Positions 51,879 to 60,830 of a stretch of DNA of 64,000 bases are shown here, in pieces. The position numbers and the translations under genes are program-made. Location: positions 956,546-1,020,545 of the forward strand of contig QCWE01000001.1 of assembly GCA_003149555.1 (NCBI GenBank). The letters are read 5' to 3'. The first letter of the stretch is position 1. Every line of letters starts with the position of its first letter. Below the pieces are notes generated by a model. That model was not told the origin of the DNA. It did no database searches and saw only the letters and a list, made by a program, of their open reading frames with translations. The DNA comes from Candidatus Aquiluna sp. XM-24bin5. GTDB taxonomy: Bacteria > Actinomycetota > Actinomycetia > Actinomycetales > Microbacteriaceae.

Positions 51879-52360
51879 TGGCCGGCGAAGCTAACGTAAC
51901 CATCATTGGCAACCTTGCCGACGATCCGGAGTTGCGTTACACCCAGAGTGGTGTTGCGGTTGTTTCGGTTCGCGTCGGCTCCACTCCTCGTACTTTCAAC
52001 CGCTCAACAAACGAGTGGGTTGATGGGGAGACGGTATGGGTTCGCTGCACTGCATGGCGTGAGGCAGCCGAGAATGTCGCCCAGAGCCTGACCAAGGGAA
52101 CCCGCGTGGTTGTCTCCGGTCGCCTCAAGGCGCCATCGGCATACCAGACCGCACAGGGTGAGGCACGTGCCTCGCTTGAGCTAGAGATCGATGAAATCGG
52201 ACCGAGCCTGCGCTACGCAACCGCCGCCGTGACTCGCAGACCACGCGATGGTGCTGTCGAGTCCCCATGGGGTGGCGAGAAGCAGCAGAGCATGACCGGT
52301 GGGGCAGACGCCTGGGCAAACCCAGCAGCCGACGCGCCAATCGACGAAGCACCGTTTTAG
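51878..52360 (+). CDS. ssb: Single-stranded DNA-binding protein
   Basis: 160 residues. The OB fold (about 1-115) includes [21 protein letters not shown] and [19 protein letters not shown]. The flexible tail ends DAPIDEAPF, an acidic tip of the kind that recruits replication and repair proteins, although the usual last residues are DDxPF. It coats single-stranded DNA at forks. Its ATG overlaps the rpsF stop by one base. Confidence 0.95.
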   Translation: MAGEANVTIIGNLADDPELRYTQSGVAVVSVRVGSTPRTFNRSTNEWVDGETVWVRCTAWREAAENVAQSLTKGTRVVVSGRLKAPSAYQTAQGEARASLELEIDEIGPSLRYATAAVTRRPRDGAVESPWGGEKQQSMTGGADAWANPAADAPIDEAPF

Positions 52361-52385
52361 AAAGTCTTAGGAGAAAGAAAAGAAA

Positions 52386-52640
52386 ATGGCAGGAAAGTCA
52401 GCAGACCGCCGCAAGCGCACAATGGCCAAGAACCTAAAGCTTGCCCCGGTCAAGACCATCAAGATTGAGGTCATTGATTACAAGGACGTAGCGACGCTAC
52501 GCAAGTTCGTTTCTGACCGCGGCAAGATCCGCGCTCGTCGCATCACCGGAGCTACGGTGCAGGACCAGCGCAAGATCGCCACGGCCATCAAGAATGCACG
52601 CGAGATGGCACTACTGCCATACTCCGGTGCTGGACGCTAG
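52386..52640 (+). CDS. rpsR: Ribosomal protein bS18
   Basis: 84 residues. The bS18 core is readable: [25 protein letters not shown] and [16 protein letters not shown]. The N-terminus has no zinc-binding Cys residues (C-minus form) and begins [11 protein letters not shown]. It packs against bS6 in the small subunit. AGGAGAAAG lies upstream. Confidence 0.96.
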   Translation: MAGKSADRRKRTMAKNLKLAPVKTIKIEVIDYKDVATLRKFVSDRGKIRARRITGATVQDQRKIATAIKNAREMALLPYSGAGR

Positions 52641-52651
52641 GGAGAACTCAA

Positions 52652-53104
52652 ATGTCAAAGCTAATTCTGACCAATGAGGTCTCCGGCCTAGGCAGTGCCG
52701 GCGATGTCGTTGAGGTTAAGGACGGTTACGCGCGTAACTACCTAATTCCTCAGGGACTAGCGGTTGCCTGGACTAAGGGTGGAGAGAAGCAGGTCACCTC
52801 AATCCGTGCAGCCCGCGAGGCCAGGGCAATTGCTTCTGAGGAGGAAGCAAGAAGCCTGAAGGACAAGCTCGAGGCTGCTCCAATCAAGGTGAGCATGAAG
52901 GCAGGCCCTAATGGCCGTCTGTTTGGTGCTGTTAAGACCGCTGACATTGCCGACGCCGTCAAGGCTCAAGGCATCGGCGAGATCGACAAGCGCAAGGTGG
53001 AACTCTCGGGCTCCATCCGCACCACCGGTAAGTACGAGGCGACCGTTCGCCTCAGCGCAGAGCTAGTTGCAAAGCTGGCCCTGCAGGTGGTGTCCGCCAA
53101 GTAA
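52652..53104 (+). CDS. rplI: Ribosomal protein bL9
   Basis: 150 residues with the L9 N-domain [37 protein letters not shown] (given here as start MSKLILT and motif GYARNYLIP), a long connecting helix and the C-terminal RNA-binding domain with GRLFGAV. It bridges ribosomes on the same mRNA and affects reading-frame fidelity. GGGAG lies before the ATG. A strong terminator follows. Confidence 0.96.
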   Translation: MSKLILTNEVSGLGSAGDVVEVKDGYARNYLIPQGLAVAWTKGGEKQVTSIRAAREARAIASEEEARSLKDKLEAAPIKVSMKAGPNGRLFGAVKTADIADAVKAQGIGEIDKRKVELSGSIRTTGKYEATVRLSAELVAKLALQVVSAK

Positions 53105-53117
53105 ACAAAAGCTAAAT

Positions 53118-53155
53118 AGAAACGACCCGCCAGGCCGCGGGTCGTTTCTGTTTTT
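53118..53155 (+). terminator. Terminator of the rpsF-ssb-rpsR-rplI operon
   Basis: Perfect 13-bp stem AGAAACGACCCGC / GCGGGTCGTTTCT (53118-53130, 53137-53149) with loop CAGGCC, then G and five T. Confidence 0.95.
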
Positions 53156-53161
53156 GTAGGG

Positions 53162-53325
53162 TTTTCCACAACTCTCAGGTGAAAGTTTAGAGTTTTAAAG
53201 TTTTTGTTATACACAGCCACAACCCAGTGTTTTACTGGGCAGTAGCCGAAAATTGGGAACTTATCAACAGACTTTCCACAGGTTATTACGGCGTGTTTCC
53301 ACAGGTTTATCCACAGTTATCCACA
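53162..53325 (+). repeat. Array of DnaA boxes in one orientation, upstream of dnaB
   Basis: Matches to TTWTNCACA, all on the plus strand: TTTTCCACA 53162-53170, TTATACACA 53207-53215, TTATCCACA 53307-53315 and 53317-53325. Weaker ones: TTATCAACA 53261-53269, CTTTCCACA 53272-53280, GTTTCCACA 53295-53303. The last three boxes are spaced about one helical turn apart. No gene lies between 53105 and 53394. Likely DnaA control of dnaB or a DnaA-titration site; function is inferred. Confidence 0.75.
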
Positions 53326-53394
53326 GGCTGATTTGAAAGTTAATTGTCTTAGCCTGAAGCTATACAAGTTCTAGACCAAACCTAAGGGGTTTTT

Positions 53395-54738
53395 ATGTCG
53401 ATGCTTGCTCCGGTTTCCACCGGTGATCCAAGGGTCGCCCCCAACAACATGGAGGCTGAGCAGTCCGCCTTGGGTGGCATGCTACTCAGCCAAGAGGCTG
53501 TTGCGGACGTTCTAGAAGTTGTTGCTGGGGTTGATTTTTACGCACCCAAGCACGAGCTGATCTTCAATGCGGTAGTCACCCTGTTCGGTCGTGGCGAGCC
53601 GACTGATGTGATCGCCGTTACCGATTACCTCAATAAAGAGGGCAACCTTCTTAAGGCAGGAGGGGCGGATTACCTACACTCGCTCACAAGCTTTGTTCCG
53701 ACAGCGGCGAACGCCAGCTACTACGGCAAGATCGTCGCCGACAAGGCAATCCTTAGACGATTGATTGATGCCGGCACCAAGATTGCGCAGTCCGGCTATG
53801 AAAGCCAGGGTGAGGTTGAGGATCTTGTTAATCAGGCTCAGTCTGAGATCTTCCAGGTTGCCTCTCAGTCGACCAAGGACGACTACGTAGGACTTAGCGA
53901 GTCAATCGATGTCGCGATCCGCGACATTGAAATGGCTCAGAACCGCGGCGGCGAACTTACTGGAATCTCAACGGGCTTCAGCAACCTTGATGCCTACACC
54001 CATGGACTGCACCCGGGCCAGCTCGTCATTGTCGCCGCCCGTCCCTCGGTTGGTAAGTCCACATTTGCTTTAGATGTCGCAAGGAATGCGGCCATAAAGC
54101 AAAACAAACCCACAATCTTCTTCTCACTGGAAATGGGCCGCTCTGAGATTGCGATGAGAATGCTCAGCGCACAAAGCGGCATCTATCTGCAGAGCATGCG
54201 CAAGGGAACTCTCACCGAGGGCGATTGGGCAAAGCTAGCCGGTGTCAGGGGGCAGATTAACGATGCCCCACTGTTTATCGACGACAGCCCAAACATGTCC
54301 CTAGTTGAGATCCGTGCAAAGTGCCGCCGCTTGGCGCAGCAGGTGGATCTGAAGATGGTGGTCATTGACTACATCCAGCTAATGACCAGTGGAAAGAAGG
54401 TTGAGTCCAGGCAGCAAGAGGTGTCCGAGTTCTCCCGGGCTCTGAAGCTGCTTGCAAAAGAGCTCAATATTCCCGTGGTTGCCCTTTCGCAGCTTAACCG
54501 TCAGGCAGAGCAGTCAAAGGACAAGCGTCCCGAACTTTCTCACCTTCGTGAGTCCGGATCGCTGGAGCAGGATGCCGATGTGGTCGTCCTGCTTCACCGC
54601 GAGGGAATCTTCGAGCGCGACCACCCCAAGGCTGGCGAGGCAGATTTGATTCTTGCGAAGCAGAGAAATGGACCTACGGGAACCGTCACGGTTGCCTTCC
54701 AGGGCCAGTACTCGCGCTTTGCGAATATGCCAAGCTAA
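53395..54738 (+). CDS. dnaB: Replicative DNA helicase DnaB
   Basis: 447 residues without an intein. The N-terminal domain (about 15-165) starts PNNMEAEQSALGGMLLS. The RecA-like domain has Walker A ARPSVGKST (Lys221), FSLEMG, Walker B MVVIDYIQLM and the arginine-finger region VALSQLNRQAE with RESGSLEQDADVV. The hexamer unwinds DNA at the fork. AAGGGG lies about eight bases before ATG 53395 and TATACA (53361-53366) is a candidate -10 box. The DciA protein (34275-34751) is its probable loader. Seven DnaA-box-like sequences precede it. Confidence 0.96.
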   Translation: MSMLAPVSTGDPRVAPNNMEAEQSALGGMLLSQEAVADVLEVVAGVDFYAPKHELIFNAVVTLFGRGEPTDVIAVTDYLNKEGNLLKAGGADYLHSLTSFVPTAANASYYGKIVADKAILRRLIDAGTKIAQSGYESQGEVEDLVNQAQSEIFQVASQSTKDDYVGLSESIDVAIRDIEMAQNRGGELTGISTGFSNLDAYTHGLHPGQLVIVAARPSVGKSTFALDVARNAAIKQNKPTIFFSLEMGRSEIAMRMLSAQSGIYLQSMRKGTLTEGDWAKLAGVRGQINDAPLFIDDSPNMSLVEIRAKCRRLAQQVDLKMVVIDYIQLMTSGKKVESRQQEVSEFSRALKLLAKELNIPVVALSQLNRQAEQSKDKRPELSHLRESGSLEQDADVVVLLHREGIFERDHPKAGEADLILAKQRNGPTGTVTVAFQGQYSRFANMPS

Positions 54739-54742
54739 GAGA

Positions 54743-55249
54743 GTGCGACTCCACCTAGCCCTCAGGGCCATAGTTTCTTTACCTCTAGGGCTATTCATAA
54801 CTTTTTTTCAGGCACACGGCCCGGATATCGGGCTCATCATGCTTGCGGCCTTCGCAGGCGCAATGGCCCTAGGAAATCTGGCCTTCTTGCTCTCAAGGCA
54901 GCAAACAATTGCTGATTCGGTAGCAACCCTTGGCTATTTGCCGGTGCTTGCACTCTCGCTATTCGGCTTAGTTCAGGCCGAGGAGCTATTTCTTGCTCTC
55001 TTTGTCACCGGGGTTGCCCTTCTTGGGCTGCTTACCGCTGCCTTCGAGGGCTACAGAGCAAAGTCTCTCGGGCTCTCGACGAGAGACGGCCGTGACTTTT
55101 TGATTAGCGCGCTAATTGCTCTGGCACTGGGGCTGATGTTCCTGATTGCCACCCTAGATTCGGTCAGCGCCGTTGGCTTTTTTGGTGCCTACCTAATCCT
55201 CTACGGCGTCCACTGGGGCATTGCAAGCGCGACAGTTCAGAGCAAGTAG
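54743..55249 (+). CDS. Membrane protein, DUF308/HdeD-like
   Basis: 168 residues from GTG 54743, with about six membrane segments arranged as repeated pairs; the ending GFFGAYLILYGVHWGIASA resembles the repeat unit of DUF308/HdeD-like proteins. The frame extends back into dnaB, but that part is polar and basic and not membrane-like, so the start just after the dnaB stop is preferred. Function unknown. A second small membrane protein follows ten bases downstream. Confidence 0.62.
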   Translation: MRLHLALRAIVSLPLGLFITFFQAHGPDIGLIMLAAFAGAMALGNLAFLLSRQQTIADSVATLGYLPVLALSLFGLVQAEELFLALFVTGVALLGLLTAAFEGYRAKSLGLSTRDGRDFLISALIALALGLMFLIATLDSVSAVGFFGAYLILYGVHWGIASATVQSK

Positions 55250-55258
55250 GCTTTTGGC

Positions 55259-55471
55259 ATGAGGCGATTTGCAAATCTAAGGACCTATTTGGGCCTATCG
55301 ATTATTGCCTCGATCTTTGTCGGTGTCATTGTGGCCTTTGGGACCAGGCAAACAGACCCGACAATCATTGCGGTTCTGTCGACATTCATTGTTTCGATAG
55401 TGATTATTGCCACGCTCGATCTGAGCTTCAAAGAGGACGAGCAGGACCCGAACACCCCGCGGCTTCGCTAG
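55259..55471 (+). CDS. Small membrane protein of unknown function
   Basis: 70 residues with two hydrophobic segments (about 9-28 and 35-53) and a charged C-terminus (KEDEQDPNTPRLR). No family is recognised. It lies ten bases after the DUF308-like gene and overlaps the convergent purB stop by four bases. Codon use matches the neighbours. Confidence 0.6.
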   Translation: MRRFANLRTYLGLSIIASIFVGVIVAFGTRQTDPTIIAVLSTFIVSIVIIATLDLSFKEDEQDPNTPRLR

Positions 55472-56856
55472 TTGGCGACCAATTTGGCCAGTTCGGCGGC
55501 CAGGCCTAAGTAGGTTTGCGGCTTCAAGACAAGAAGTCTGTCCTTTGTAGCCTGGGAGATATTTAGCGAATCGATAAAGACCCGTAGGTCCTCGTCATTG
55601 ATTCTCTTCCCACGAGTTAGCTCCTTGAGAAGTGCATAGGGGTCGCTAATGTCGCTCTCACCCCTTGCCACATCCGCCCTTATTGCGCTCTGAATCGCCT
55701 CGCCGAGAACCTCCCAGTTCTCAAGCAGATCGGTTAGCAACACGGCGTCATTCACTGCCAGTTCATCGAGACCTTTAGTGAGATTGTCAACGGCGAGTAG
55801 TGAGTGCCCGAAGCCAACACCAATGTTCCTCTGAGCGCTGGAGTCAGTGAGGTCGCGCTGCAGCCGTGAGGTAACCAGGGTTGCGGCCAACGAGTCCAAG
55901 ATTGCAAGTGAAATCTCCAGGTTTGCCTCGGCATTTTCAAACCTGATTGGGTTGACTTTGTGAGGCATTGTCGAAGAGCCGGTGGCCCCTTTGACCGGGA
56001 TCTGTTTGAAGTAGTTGATGGAGATATATGTCCAGATATCGGTCGCGAAGTTGTGGAGTATGCGACCGAGGTGGTTCATTTTTTGGTAAAGCTCTGCCTG
56101 CCAGTCGTGAGACTCAATCTGAGTTGTCAGAGGGTTGTGCGTGAGGCCAAGAGATTCGACAAAGGCTTTAGATTGCGCTGGCCAGTCCACATCTGGTGCG
56201 GCAGCGAGATGGGCTGCATAGGTGCCAGTAGCGCCCGAGAACTTTCCTAGGAACGCCTGACCGTCGATGCGGGAGAGCTGTCGCTCAAGGCGGAAGACGA
56301 AAACCGCTAGCTCCTTGCCGAGCGTTGTTGGGGTTGCAGGCTGGCCGTGGGTTCGCGAGAGCATCGGTGTCTCTGCGGTCACCTGAGAGAGGTCGCGAAT
56401 CTTTTCAACGAGTGCTCGGACTGCCGGCAACCAGACGTTTTCGAGCGCGTCCCTGATGGTAAGCGCGTAGGCGAGGTTGTTGATGTCCTCCGAGGTGCAG
56501 GCGAAGTGAACAAGCTCATTTAGATCGCTGCGACCCATGGCCTCCAGCTTGTTTCGGATGAAGTATTCAACCGCCTTAACGTCGTGACGCGTGGTGGCCT
56601 CAATGTCTCCGAGCGCCCTAACGTCCGCATCTGAAAAGTCTTGATAGATAGCCCTCAGGGCAGAAACCTCTTTTTCACTTAGCGCTGAGCCGCTACCGAG
56701 CAGATCGTGTTCGACAAGCCAAATCAGCCATTCGATTTCGACTTGAATGCGGGCTTTGTTGAGGCCGGCCTCGCTGAGGTAGAGACCGAGGTCGCCAACT
56801 TGAGAGCTGTAGCGCCCATCTAGAGGGCTAAGCGGCTGGCTTGAGAGTTTGCTCAC
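55468..56856 (-). CDS. purB: Adenylosuccinate lyase
   Basis: 462 residues of the fumarase/aspartase superfamily. The signature loop SSTMPHKVNPIRFENAE contains the flexible catalytic Ser; LSPLDGRYSSQV at the N-terminus and SRTHGQPATPTTLGKE (catalytic His) identify PurB of the E. coli-like type. It acts twice in purine synthesis, releasing fumarate from SAICAR and from adenylosuccinate. GTG 56856 (VSKLSSQPLSPLDGRY) is preferred to ATG 56874 because CAAAAT (56868-56863) ends six bases before it, as for other leaderless genes here. Confidence 0.93.
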   Translation of the reverse strand: MSKLSSQPLSPLDGRYSSQVGDLGLYLSEAGLNKARIQVEIEWLIWLVEHDLLGSGSALSEKEVSALRAIYQDFSDADVRALGDIEATTRHDVKAVEYFIRNKLEAMGRSDLNELVHFACTSEDINNLAYALTIRDALENVWLPAVRALVEKIRDLSQVTAETPMLSRTHGQPATPTTLGKELAVFVFRLERQLSRIDGQAFLGKFSGATGTYAAHLAAAPDVDWPAQSKAFVESLGLTHNPLTTQIESHDWQAELYQKMNHLGRILHNFATDIWTYISINYFKQIPVKGATGSSTMPHKVNPIRFENAEANLEISLAILDSLAATLVTSRLQRDLTDSSAQRNIGVGFGHSLLAVDNLTKGLDELAVNDAVLLTDLLENWEVLGEAIQSAIRADVARGESDISDPYALLKELTRGKRINDEDLRVFIDSLNISQATKDRLLVLKPQTYLGLAAELAKLVAN

Positions 56857-56862
56857 GTGCCC

Positions 56863-56868
56863 ATTTTG
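56863..56868 (-). promoter_or_regulatory. -10 box of purB (leaderless)
   Basis: Minus-strand CAAAAT ends six bases before GTG 56856. It differs from TANNNT at its first base, so it is weaker support than others. Confidence 0.35.
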
Positions 56869-56924
56869 CCCCATCCGGGCCTAGTTGCCCCGCTGTGTGG
56901 TGCAAAGTTGGCTTTTTGCCAGCG

Positions 56925-57350
56925 CTATTTGATCTTGAGTATTCTCAGCACCGAGCGCGTCAGGAAGCTAGCAATGCTCATTACGACGGCCGCAAGGATT
57001 GCCCAGCCCAGGCTGTCAATTGTTAGACCCTCTGAGGTAAAGCCCTCGATCGTAAGTATCTCGGAACCAATCAGGCCGCTCAGCCACGCCACCAAAAGCA
57101 GCATGGCTCCATTGATGACAAAAGAAATAAGCCCAAAGGTAATGATGTAGAGGGGGAAGGCGAGGACCTTAATAACCGGCGCAATTACTGCATTCACGAT
57201 TCCAAACATCGCACCAATGAGCAGTAAGGACGCAATTGTCTCCCAAACACCCTCACCTCCATAGGGAGTGATGCTCACCTGCGGAATGAGCGAGGTGGCA
57301 ACAAATAGCCCCACGGCGTTAACAATGGTTGAGACGAGAAAGCGCAACAT
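56925..57350 (-). CDS. Phage-holin-IV-like membrane protein (family PF04020 type)
   Basis: 141 residues with four membrane segments (about 4-20, 37-58, 62-86, 111-132); the pattern FGIVNAVIAPVIKVLAFPLYIITFGLISFVINGAMLLLVAWL is the signature of this family, quoted here for position 49-91. Despite the family name it is a chromosomal membrane protein of unknown role, widespread in bacteria, and no phage genes are nearby. ATG 57350 has GAGAAT (57362-57357) six bases upstream. It is divergent from the dehydrogenase operon. Confidence 0.78.
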   Translation of the reverse strand: MLRFLVSTIVNAVGLFVATSLIPQVSITPYGGEGVWETIASLLLIGAMFGIVNAVIAPVIKVLAFPLYIITFGLISFVINGAMLLLVAWLSGLIGSEILTIEGFTSEGLTIDSLGWAILAAVVMSIASFLTRSVLRILKIK

Positions 57351-57356
57351 GGGGCA

Positions 57357-57381
57357 ATTCTCTCAGCTGGGTCGCTAAATT
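57357..57381. promoter_or_regulatory. Divergent leaderless promoters of the holin-like and E1-alpha genes
   Basis: Minus strand GAGAAT (57362-57357), six bases before ATG 57350. Plus strand TAAATT (57376-57381), seven bases before GTG 57389. Neither start has a Shine-Dalgarno site. Confidence 0.5.
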
Positions 57382-57388
57382 AGGTCAC

Positions 57389-58504
57389 GTGACCCCCGCA
57401 AACGAGCCAATGCTGCAGCTATTGGCGCCCGATGGCAGTTACGGGGTGGAAAAGCCTTTTTCTCGGTATGGCGAAGTCATCGATTCTCTCGGCGAAGACC
57501 AGCTGAGGACTTTTTATCGAGACATGGCGAGAATTCGCAGGTTTGACCAGGAGGCCATAGCGCTCCAGCGCCAGGGACAACTCGGGCTTTGGGTTCCTGC
57601 AATTGGCCAAGAAGCGGCGCAAATCGGCTCAGGCTACGCCGTTGGTCAGAACGACCACATCTTCCCAAGCTACCGCGAGCACGGAGTAGCGATCACTCAC
57701 GGGGTTGAGTTGATGTCAATTCTCAAGATGATGCGGGGGGTGAACCACGGCGGCTGGAATCCGGAGGAGACCCGCTTCCACCTCTATGCGATTGTTCTGG
57801 GTTCGCAGGTTCTGCACGCCGTTGGCTATGCAATGGGCGTGAAGCTGGATGGCAAGGTCGGCACTGGAGATTTGGAGAACGACCTCGCTGTCATTTCTTA
57901 CTTTGGCGATGGCGCAACCGCTGAGGGAGATGTCTCGGAGTCGCTGCTGTTTGCAGCGGTGAACGAGGCTCCGATTGTCTTTTTCGTCCAAAACAATCAG
58001 TGGGCGATCTCTTCAAACATCGCATCACAGACCAAAGTTCCGCTCTATCGGCGAGGCGAGGGATTCGGAGTCCCCGGTCTGCGGGTTGATGGAAACGATG
58101 TTCTTGCCTGCTATGCCGCAACGAAGATTCACATGGACGAGGCGAGAGAGGGCAAGGGCCCCTATCTCTTGGAGGCCCTCACCTATCGAATCGGTGCCCA
58201 CACCACAAGCGATGACCCATCCAAGTATCGGGACGAGAGCGAGGTCGAGTACTGGCGTCAGCGCGACCCCATTGCCAGGTTCGAGGTCTTCCTTCGTCGC
58301 CAGGGAGTCGAAGACTCTTTCTTCGAAGAGGTAGCCGAGGCCGGAGATGAGCTTGCGCGCGATATTCGCGAGCAGACTTTCGCCCTTCCCAAGCCTCCTC
58401 TTGAGAGCATCTTTGACAATGTTTACTCAGATGATCACCCCGAGATAACCGCTCAGCGAGCTTGGCTCAGGGCCTATGAAGACCAGATGGGTGAGCATGA
58501 GTAA
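57389..58504 (+). CDS. pdhA: 2-oxoacid dehydrogenase (pyruvate or branched-chain) E1 component, alpha subunit
   Basis: 371 residues from GTG 57389 (TPANEPMLQLL). The thiamine diphosphate motif GDGATAEGDVSE to QNNQWAIS (about residues 172-208) is intact; PAIGQEAAQIG and SYREHG are active-site loops, and AHTTSDDPSKYR contains the phosphorylation-loop His region. The alpha/beta E1 decarboxylates a 2-oxoacid and passes the acyl group to E2. AHTTSDDPSKYR and the E2 sequence lean towards the branched-chain type, but pyruvate is possible. The start is supported by TAAATT seven bases upstream. It overlaps the beta gene by eight bases. Confidence 0.88.
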   Translation: MTPANEPMLQLLAPDGSYGVEKPFSRYGEVIDSLGEDQLRTFYRDMARIRRFDQEAIALQRQGQLGLWVPAIGQEAAQIGSGYAVGQNDHIFPSYREHGVAITHGVELMSILKMMRGVNHGGWNPEETRFHLYAIVLGSQVLHAVGYAMGVKLDGKVGTGDLENDLAVISYFGDGATAEGDVSESLLFAAVNEAPIVFFVQNNQWAISSNIASQTKVPLYRRGEGFGVPGLRVDGNDVLACYAATKIHMDEAREGKGPYLLEALTYRIGAHTTSDDPSKYRDESEVEYWRQRDPIARFEVFLRRQGVEDSFFEEVAEAGDELARDIREQTFALPKPPLESIFDNVYSDDHPEITAQRAWLRAYEDQMGEHE

Positions 58505-59480
58505 CTATCAGGAGATGGCAATCGCAAAGGCCATAAATGCTGGCCTGCGCAGGGCGATGCAAAAGGACGAGAAGGTCCTGGTTTTTGGCGAGGATGTTGC
58601 GAGGCTAGGTGGGGTTTTCCGAGTAACCGAGGGTCTGCTGGATGAATTCGGCGAGAGCCGTATCTTCAACTCCCCGATTGCAGAATCGGGCATTGTTGGC
58701 ACCGCCATTGGACTTGCAATGCGCGGATATCGCTCAGTTGCCGAAATTCAATTTGATGGTTTTGTTTTTCCTGCGTTCAATCAGATAACTTCGCAGCTTG
58801 CCAGGCTCACCTATCGTTCCGAGGGTTTCCAGCAGATGCCGGTCGTAATTCGTATTCCGGTTGGTGGAGGGATTGGGGCCGTAGAGCACCACTCCGAGAG
58901 CCCAGAAGCATACTTTGCCCACACCCCGGGGCTCAGAATCGTCTCCCCATCAAACCCAAACGATGCCTACTGGATGATTCAGCAATCAATAGAGTCGCTA
59001 GATCCAGTGATCTTCCTGGAGCCAAAGCGCCGCTACTGGCAAAAGGGACCGGTGAATCTCGATACCGCTCCTCTACCTCTCCACTCCGCAAGATTGCTGA
59101 GAGAGGGAAGTGATTTGACCCTAATTGCTCACGGACCCATGGTCGCAACAGCACTCCAGGCTGCGGAGCTGGGTGCCGAGGAAGGAGTCAACATCGAGGT
59201 GATCGACCTCAGGTCGCTATCGCCGGTTGATTACCCGACGCTCCTAGCTTCCGTCCAGAAGACTTCAAGAGTGGTTATAGCTCAGGAGGCCCCGAACAAC
59301 GTGAGCCTAGGCTCGGAGATTGCTGCACGCATTGCCGAGCAGGCCTACTACTACCTCGAAGCACCGGTGCTGCGGGTCGGTGGTTTCGACACTCCATACC
59401 CCCCGGCGAAGCTCGAGGAGGAGTACCTGCCAGATGCAGACCGCATTCTGGAGGCCGTTGATAGGGTTTTGGCTTACTAG
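58497..59480 (+). CDS. pdhB: 2-oxoacid dehydrogenase E1 component, beta subunit
   Basis: 327 residues. FGEDVARLGGVFRVTEGL and GMRGYRSVAEIQFDGFVFPAFNQI contribute the thiamine-binding Glu and the dimer interface; VGGGIGAVEHHSESPEA carries the active-site His. ATG 58497 is the chosen start (MSNYQEMAIAKAINAGL); the in-frame start seven codons up lies within the alpha gene and has no better signal. It forms the alpha2-beta2 E1 with the preceding gene and is followed after nine bases by E2. Confidence 0.9.
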   Translation: MSNYQEMAIAKAINAGLRRAMQKDEKVLVFGEDVARLGGVFRVTEGLLDEFGESRIFNSPIAESGIVGTAIGLAMRGYRSVAEIQFDGFVFPAFNQITSQLARLTYRSEGFQQMPVVIRIPVGGGIGAVEHHSESPEAYFAHTPGLRIVSPSNPNDAYWMIQQSIESLDPVIFLEPKRRYWQKGPVNLDTAPLPLHSARLLREGSDLTLIAHGPMVATALQAAELGAEEGVNIEVIDLRSLSPVDYPTLLASVQKTSRVVIAQEAPNNVSLGSEIAARIAEQAYYYLEAPVLRVGGFDTPYPPAKLEEEYLPDADRILEAVDRVLAY

Positions 59481-59489
59481 GGAGAGACC

Positions 59490-60788
59490 ATGAGCATTGC
59501 TAAGTTCCCACTCCCCGATGTCGGGGAGGGCCTCACTGAGGCCGAGATCGTATCTTGGCGCGTAGCTCCCGGAGACAAGGTCGCTGTCAATCAGACGATC
59601 TGCGAGATTGAAACCGCGAAGTCTGTGGTTGAGCTTCCCTGCCCTTTCGAGGGTGAGGTTTCGGAGCTCTTAGCCGCTGAGGGCGACACCGTTGAGGTGG
59701 GAACGCCAATTATTGCGGTTGTGGTTGAGGGCAAGGCACCTGTTTTGACCGAGCCAGACGCGCCAGCAAATGAGCCCGAGAGTGACACCGGCGCTGAATA
59801 CAAACTTCCAAACCTTGTCGGTTACGGAGACCAGGGGGATGTTAAGTCGCGCAGGAAGCGGGCAGTGAATACTGCCCCAATCTCCACCGCAATCCCAGTC
59901 TCAATGGTCAAGGCCGCGGCTGCATCGGATGCAGTAATGGCCAAGCCGCCCATTCGGAAGCTCGCCAAAGAGCTCGGGGTGGAACTTGCGAACGTGACCG
60001 GCACCGGCATGCACGGGGAGATTACCCGCGAGGATGTTGTCGGCTCTGCCTCCCAGGCCTCGGTGTTTAAGAACCTCACTACTCCGGCTCAGCCGAGCGA
60101 GCGCGAAGAGCGACTTCCTGTCAAGGGAGTCCGCAAGGCAATCGCAACTGCGATGGTCAAGAGCGCCTTCACTGCTCCTCACGTGAGCATTTTTGTTGAC
60201 GTCGATGCCACCAGAACCATGGAGTATGTGAAGCGGCTAAAGTCCTCTGTTGACTTCGCCGGCATCAAGGTCACGCCGCTTCTCATCATGGCCAAGGCAA
60301 TCATCTGGGCTGTGAGGCGCAACCCAATGGTTAACTCGACCTGGACAGACAAAGAGATCATCGTCCACAACTTCGTAAACCTGGGCATTGCCGCTGCAAC
60401 ACCAAGGGGCCTCATCGTCCCAAACATCAAAGACGCCGACTCAATGAACATGCTTGAGCTTGCCCAGTCGATTGAGCAACTCGCTGCAACCGCTCGAGAC
60501 GGCAAAACCACACCCGAGGACATGGCTGAGGGAACCATAACCATCACCAACATTGGTGTTTTCGGCGTGGACACCGGAACACCGATCTTGAACCCCGGGG
60601 AAGTTTCCATCGTTGCCCTCGGCTCAATTCGCAAGAAGCCCTGGGTTGTTGATGACGAGATTGTCGTGAGGCAAATCACAACAATCGGTGCAACCTTTGA
60701 TCACCGGGTTGTGGACGGTGATGTGGCATCAAGATTCGTGCAGGACGTAGCAAGTGTCATCGAGGAGCCAGCGCTTCTTCTCGACTAA
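59490..60788 (+). CDS. pdhC: 2-oxoacid dehydrogenase E2 component (dihydrolipoamide acyltransferase)
   Basis: 432 residues: one lipoyl domain (about 3-78, lipoylated Lys44 in [10 protein letters not shown]), a Pro/Ala/Glu linker, a peripheral subunit-binding domain (about 151-186, [12 protein letters not shown]), and the catalytic domain with FDHRVVDGD (catalytic His and Asp) near the C-terminus. It forms the core of the complex and transfers the acyl group to CoA. E3 (lipoamide dehydrogenase) is not in the window. AGGGAGAGA lies before the ATG. Confidence 0.92.
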   Translation: MSIAKFPLPDVGEGLTEAEIVSWRVAPGDKVAVNQTICEIETAKSVVELPCPFEGEVSELLAAEGDTVEVGTPIIAVVVEGKAPVLTEPDAPANEPESDTGAEYKLPNLVGYGDQGDVKSRRKRAVNTAPISTAIPVSMVKAAAASDAVMAKPPIRKLAKELGVELANVTGTGMHGEITREDVVGSASQASVFKNLTTPAQPSEREERLPVKGVRKAIATAMVKSAFTAPHVSIFVDVDATRTMEYVKRLKSSVDFAGIKVTPLLIMAKAIIWAVRRNPMVNSTWTDKEIIVHNFVNLGIAAATPRGLIVPNIKDADSMNMLELAQSIEQLAATARDGKTTPEDMAEGTITITNIGVFGVDTGTPILNPGEVSIVALGSIRKKPWVVDDEIVVRQITTIGATFDHRVVDGDVASRFVQDVASVIEEPALLLD

Positions 60789-60793
60789 TTGCA

Positions 60794-60824
60794 ATTGACA
60801 ATCATTTTCAATAGCAAATAGACT
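60794..60824 (+). promoter_or_regulatory. Zur box overlapping the znuA promoter
   Basis: ATTGACAAT-C-ATTTTCAAT (60794-60812) is a 9-1-9 inverted repeat with one mismatch and matches the Fur/Zur pattern TGAnAATnATTnTCA. It contains the -35 box TTGACA (60795-60800); an 18-base spacer leads to TAGACT (60819-60824), six bases before the ATG at 60831. Bound Zur would block RNA polymerase directly when zinc is plentiful. Confidence 0.8.
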
Positions 60825-60830
60825 CTGCTC

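Noticed and set aside
53162..53325. Second replication origin at the DnaA-box array
   Set aside because: There is no clear AT-rich unwinding stretch comparable to the dnaN-dnaA gap, and gene orientation does not switch here; a regulatory or titration role is more likely.
56925..57350. Prophage remnant
   Set aside because: The holin-like family is a common chromosomal membrane protein; no other phage gene is near.
60179..60679. 166-codon frame opposite the E2 catalytic domain
   Set aside because: Antisense shadow; the plus strand encodes the intact acyltransferase with its HRVVDGD motif.
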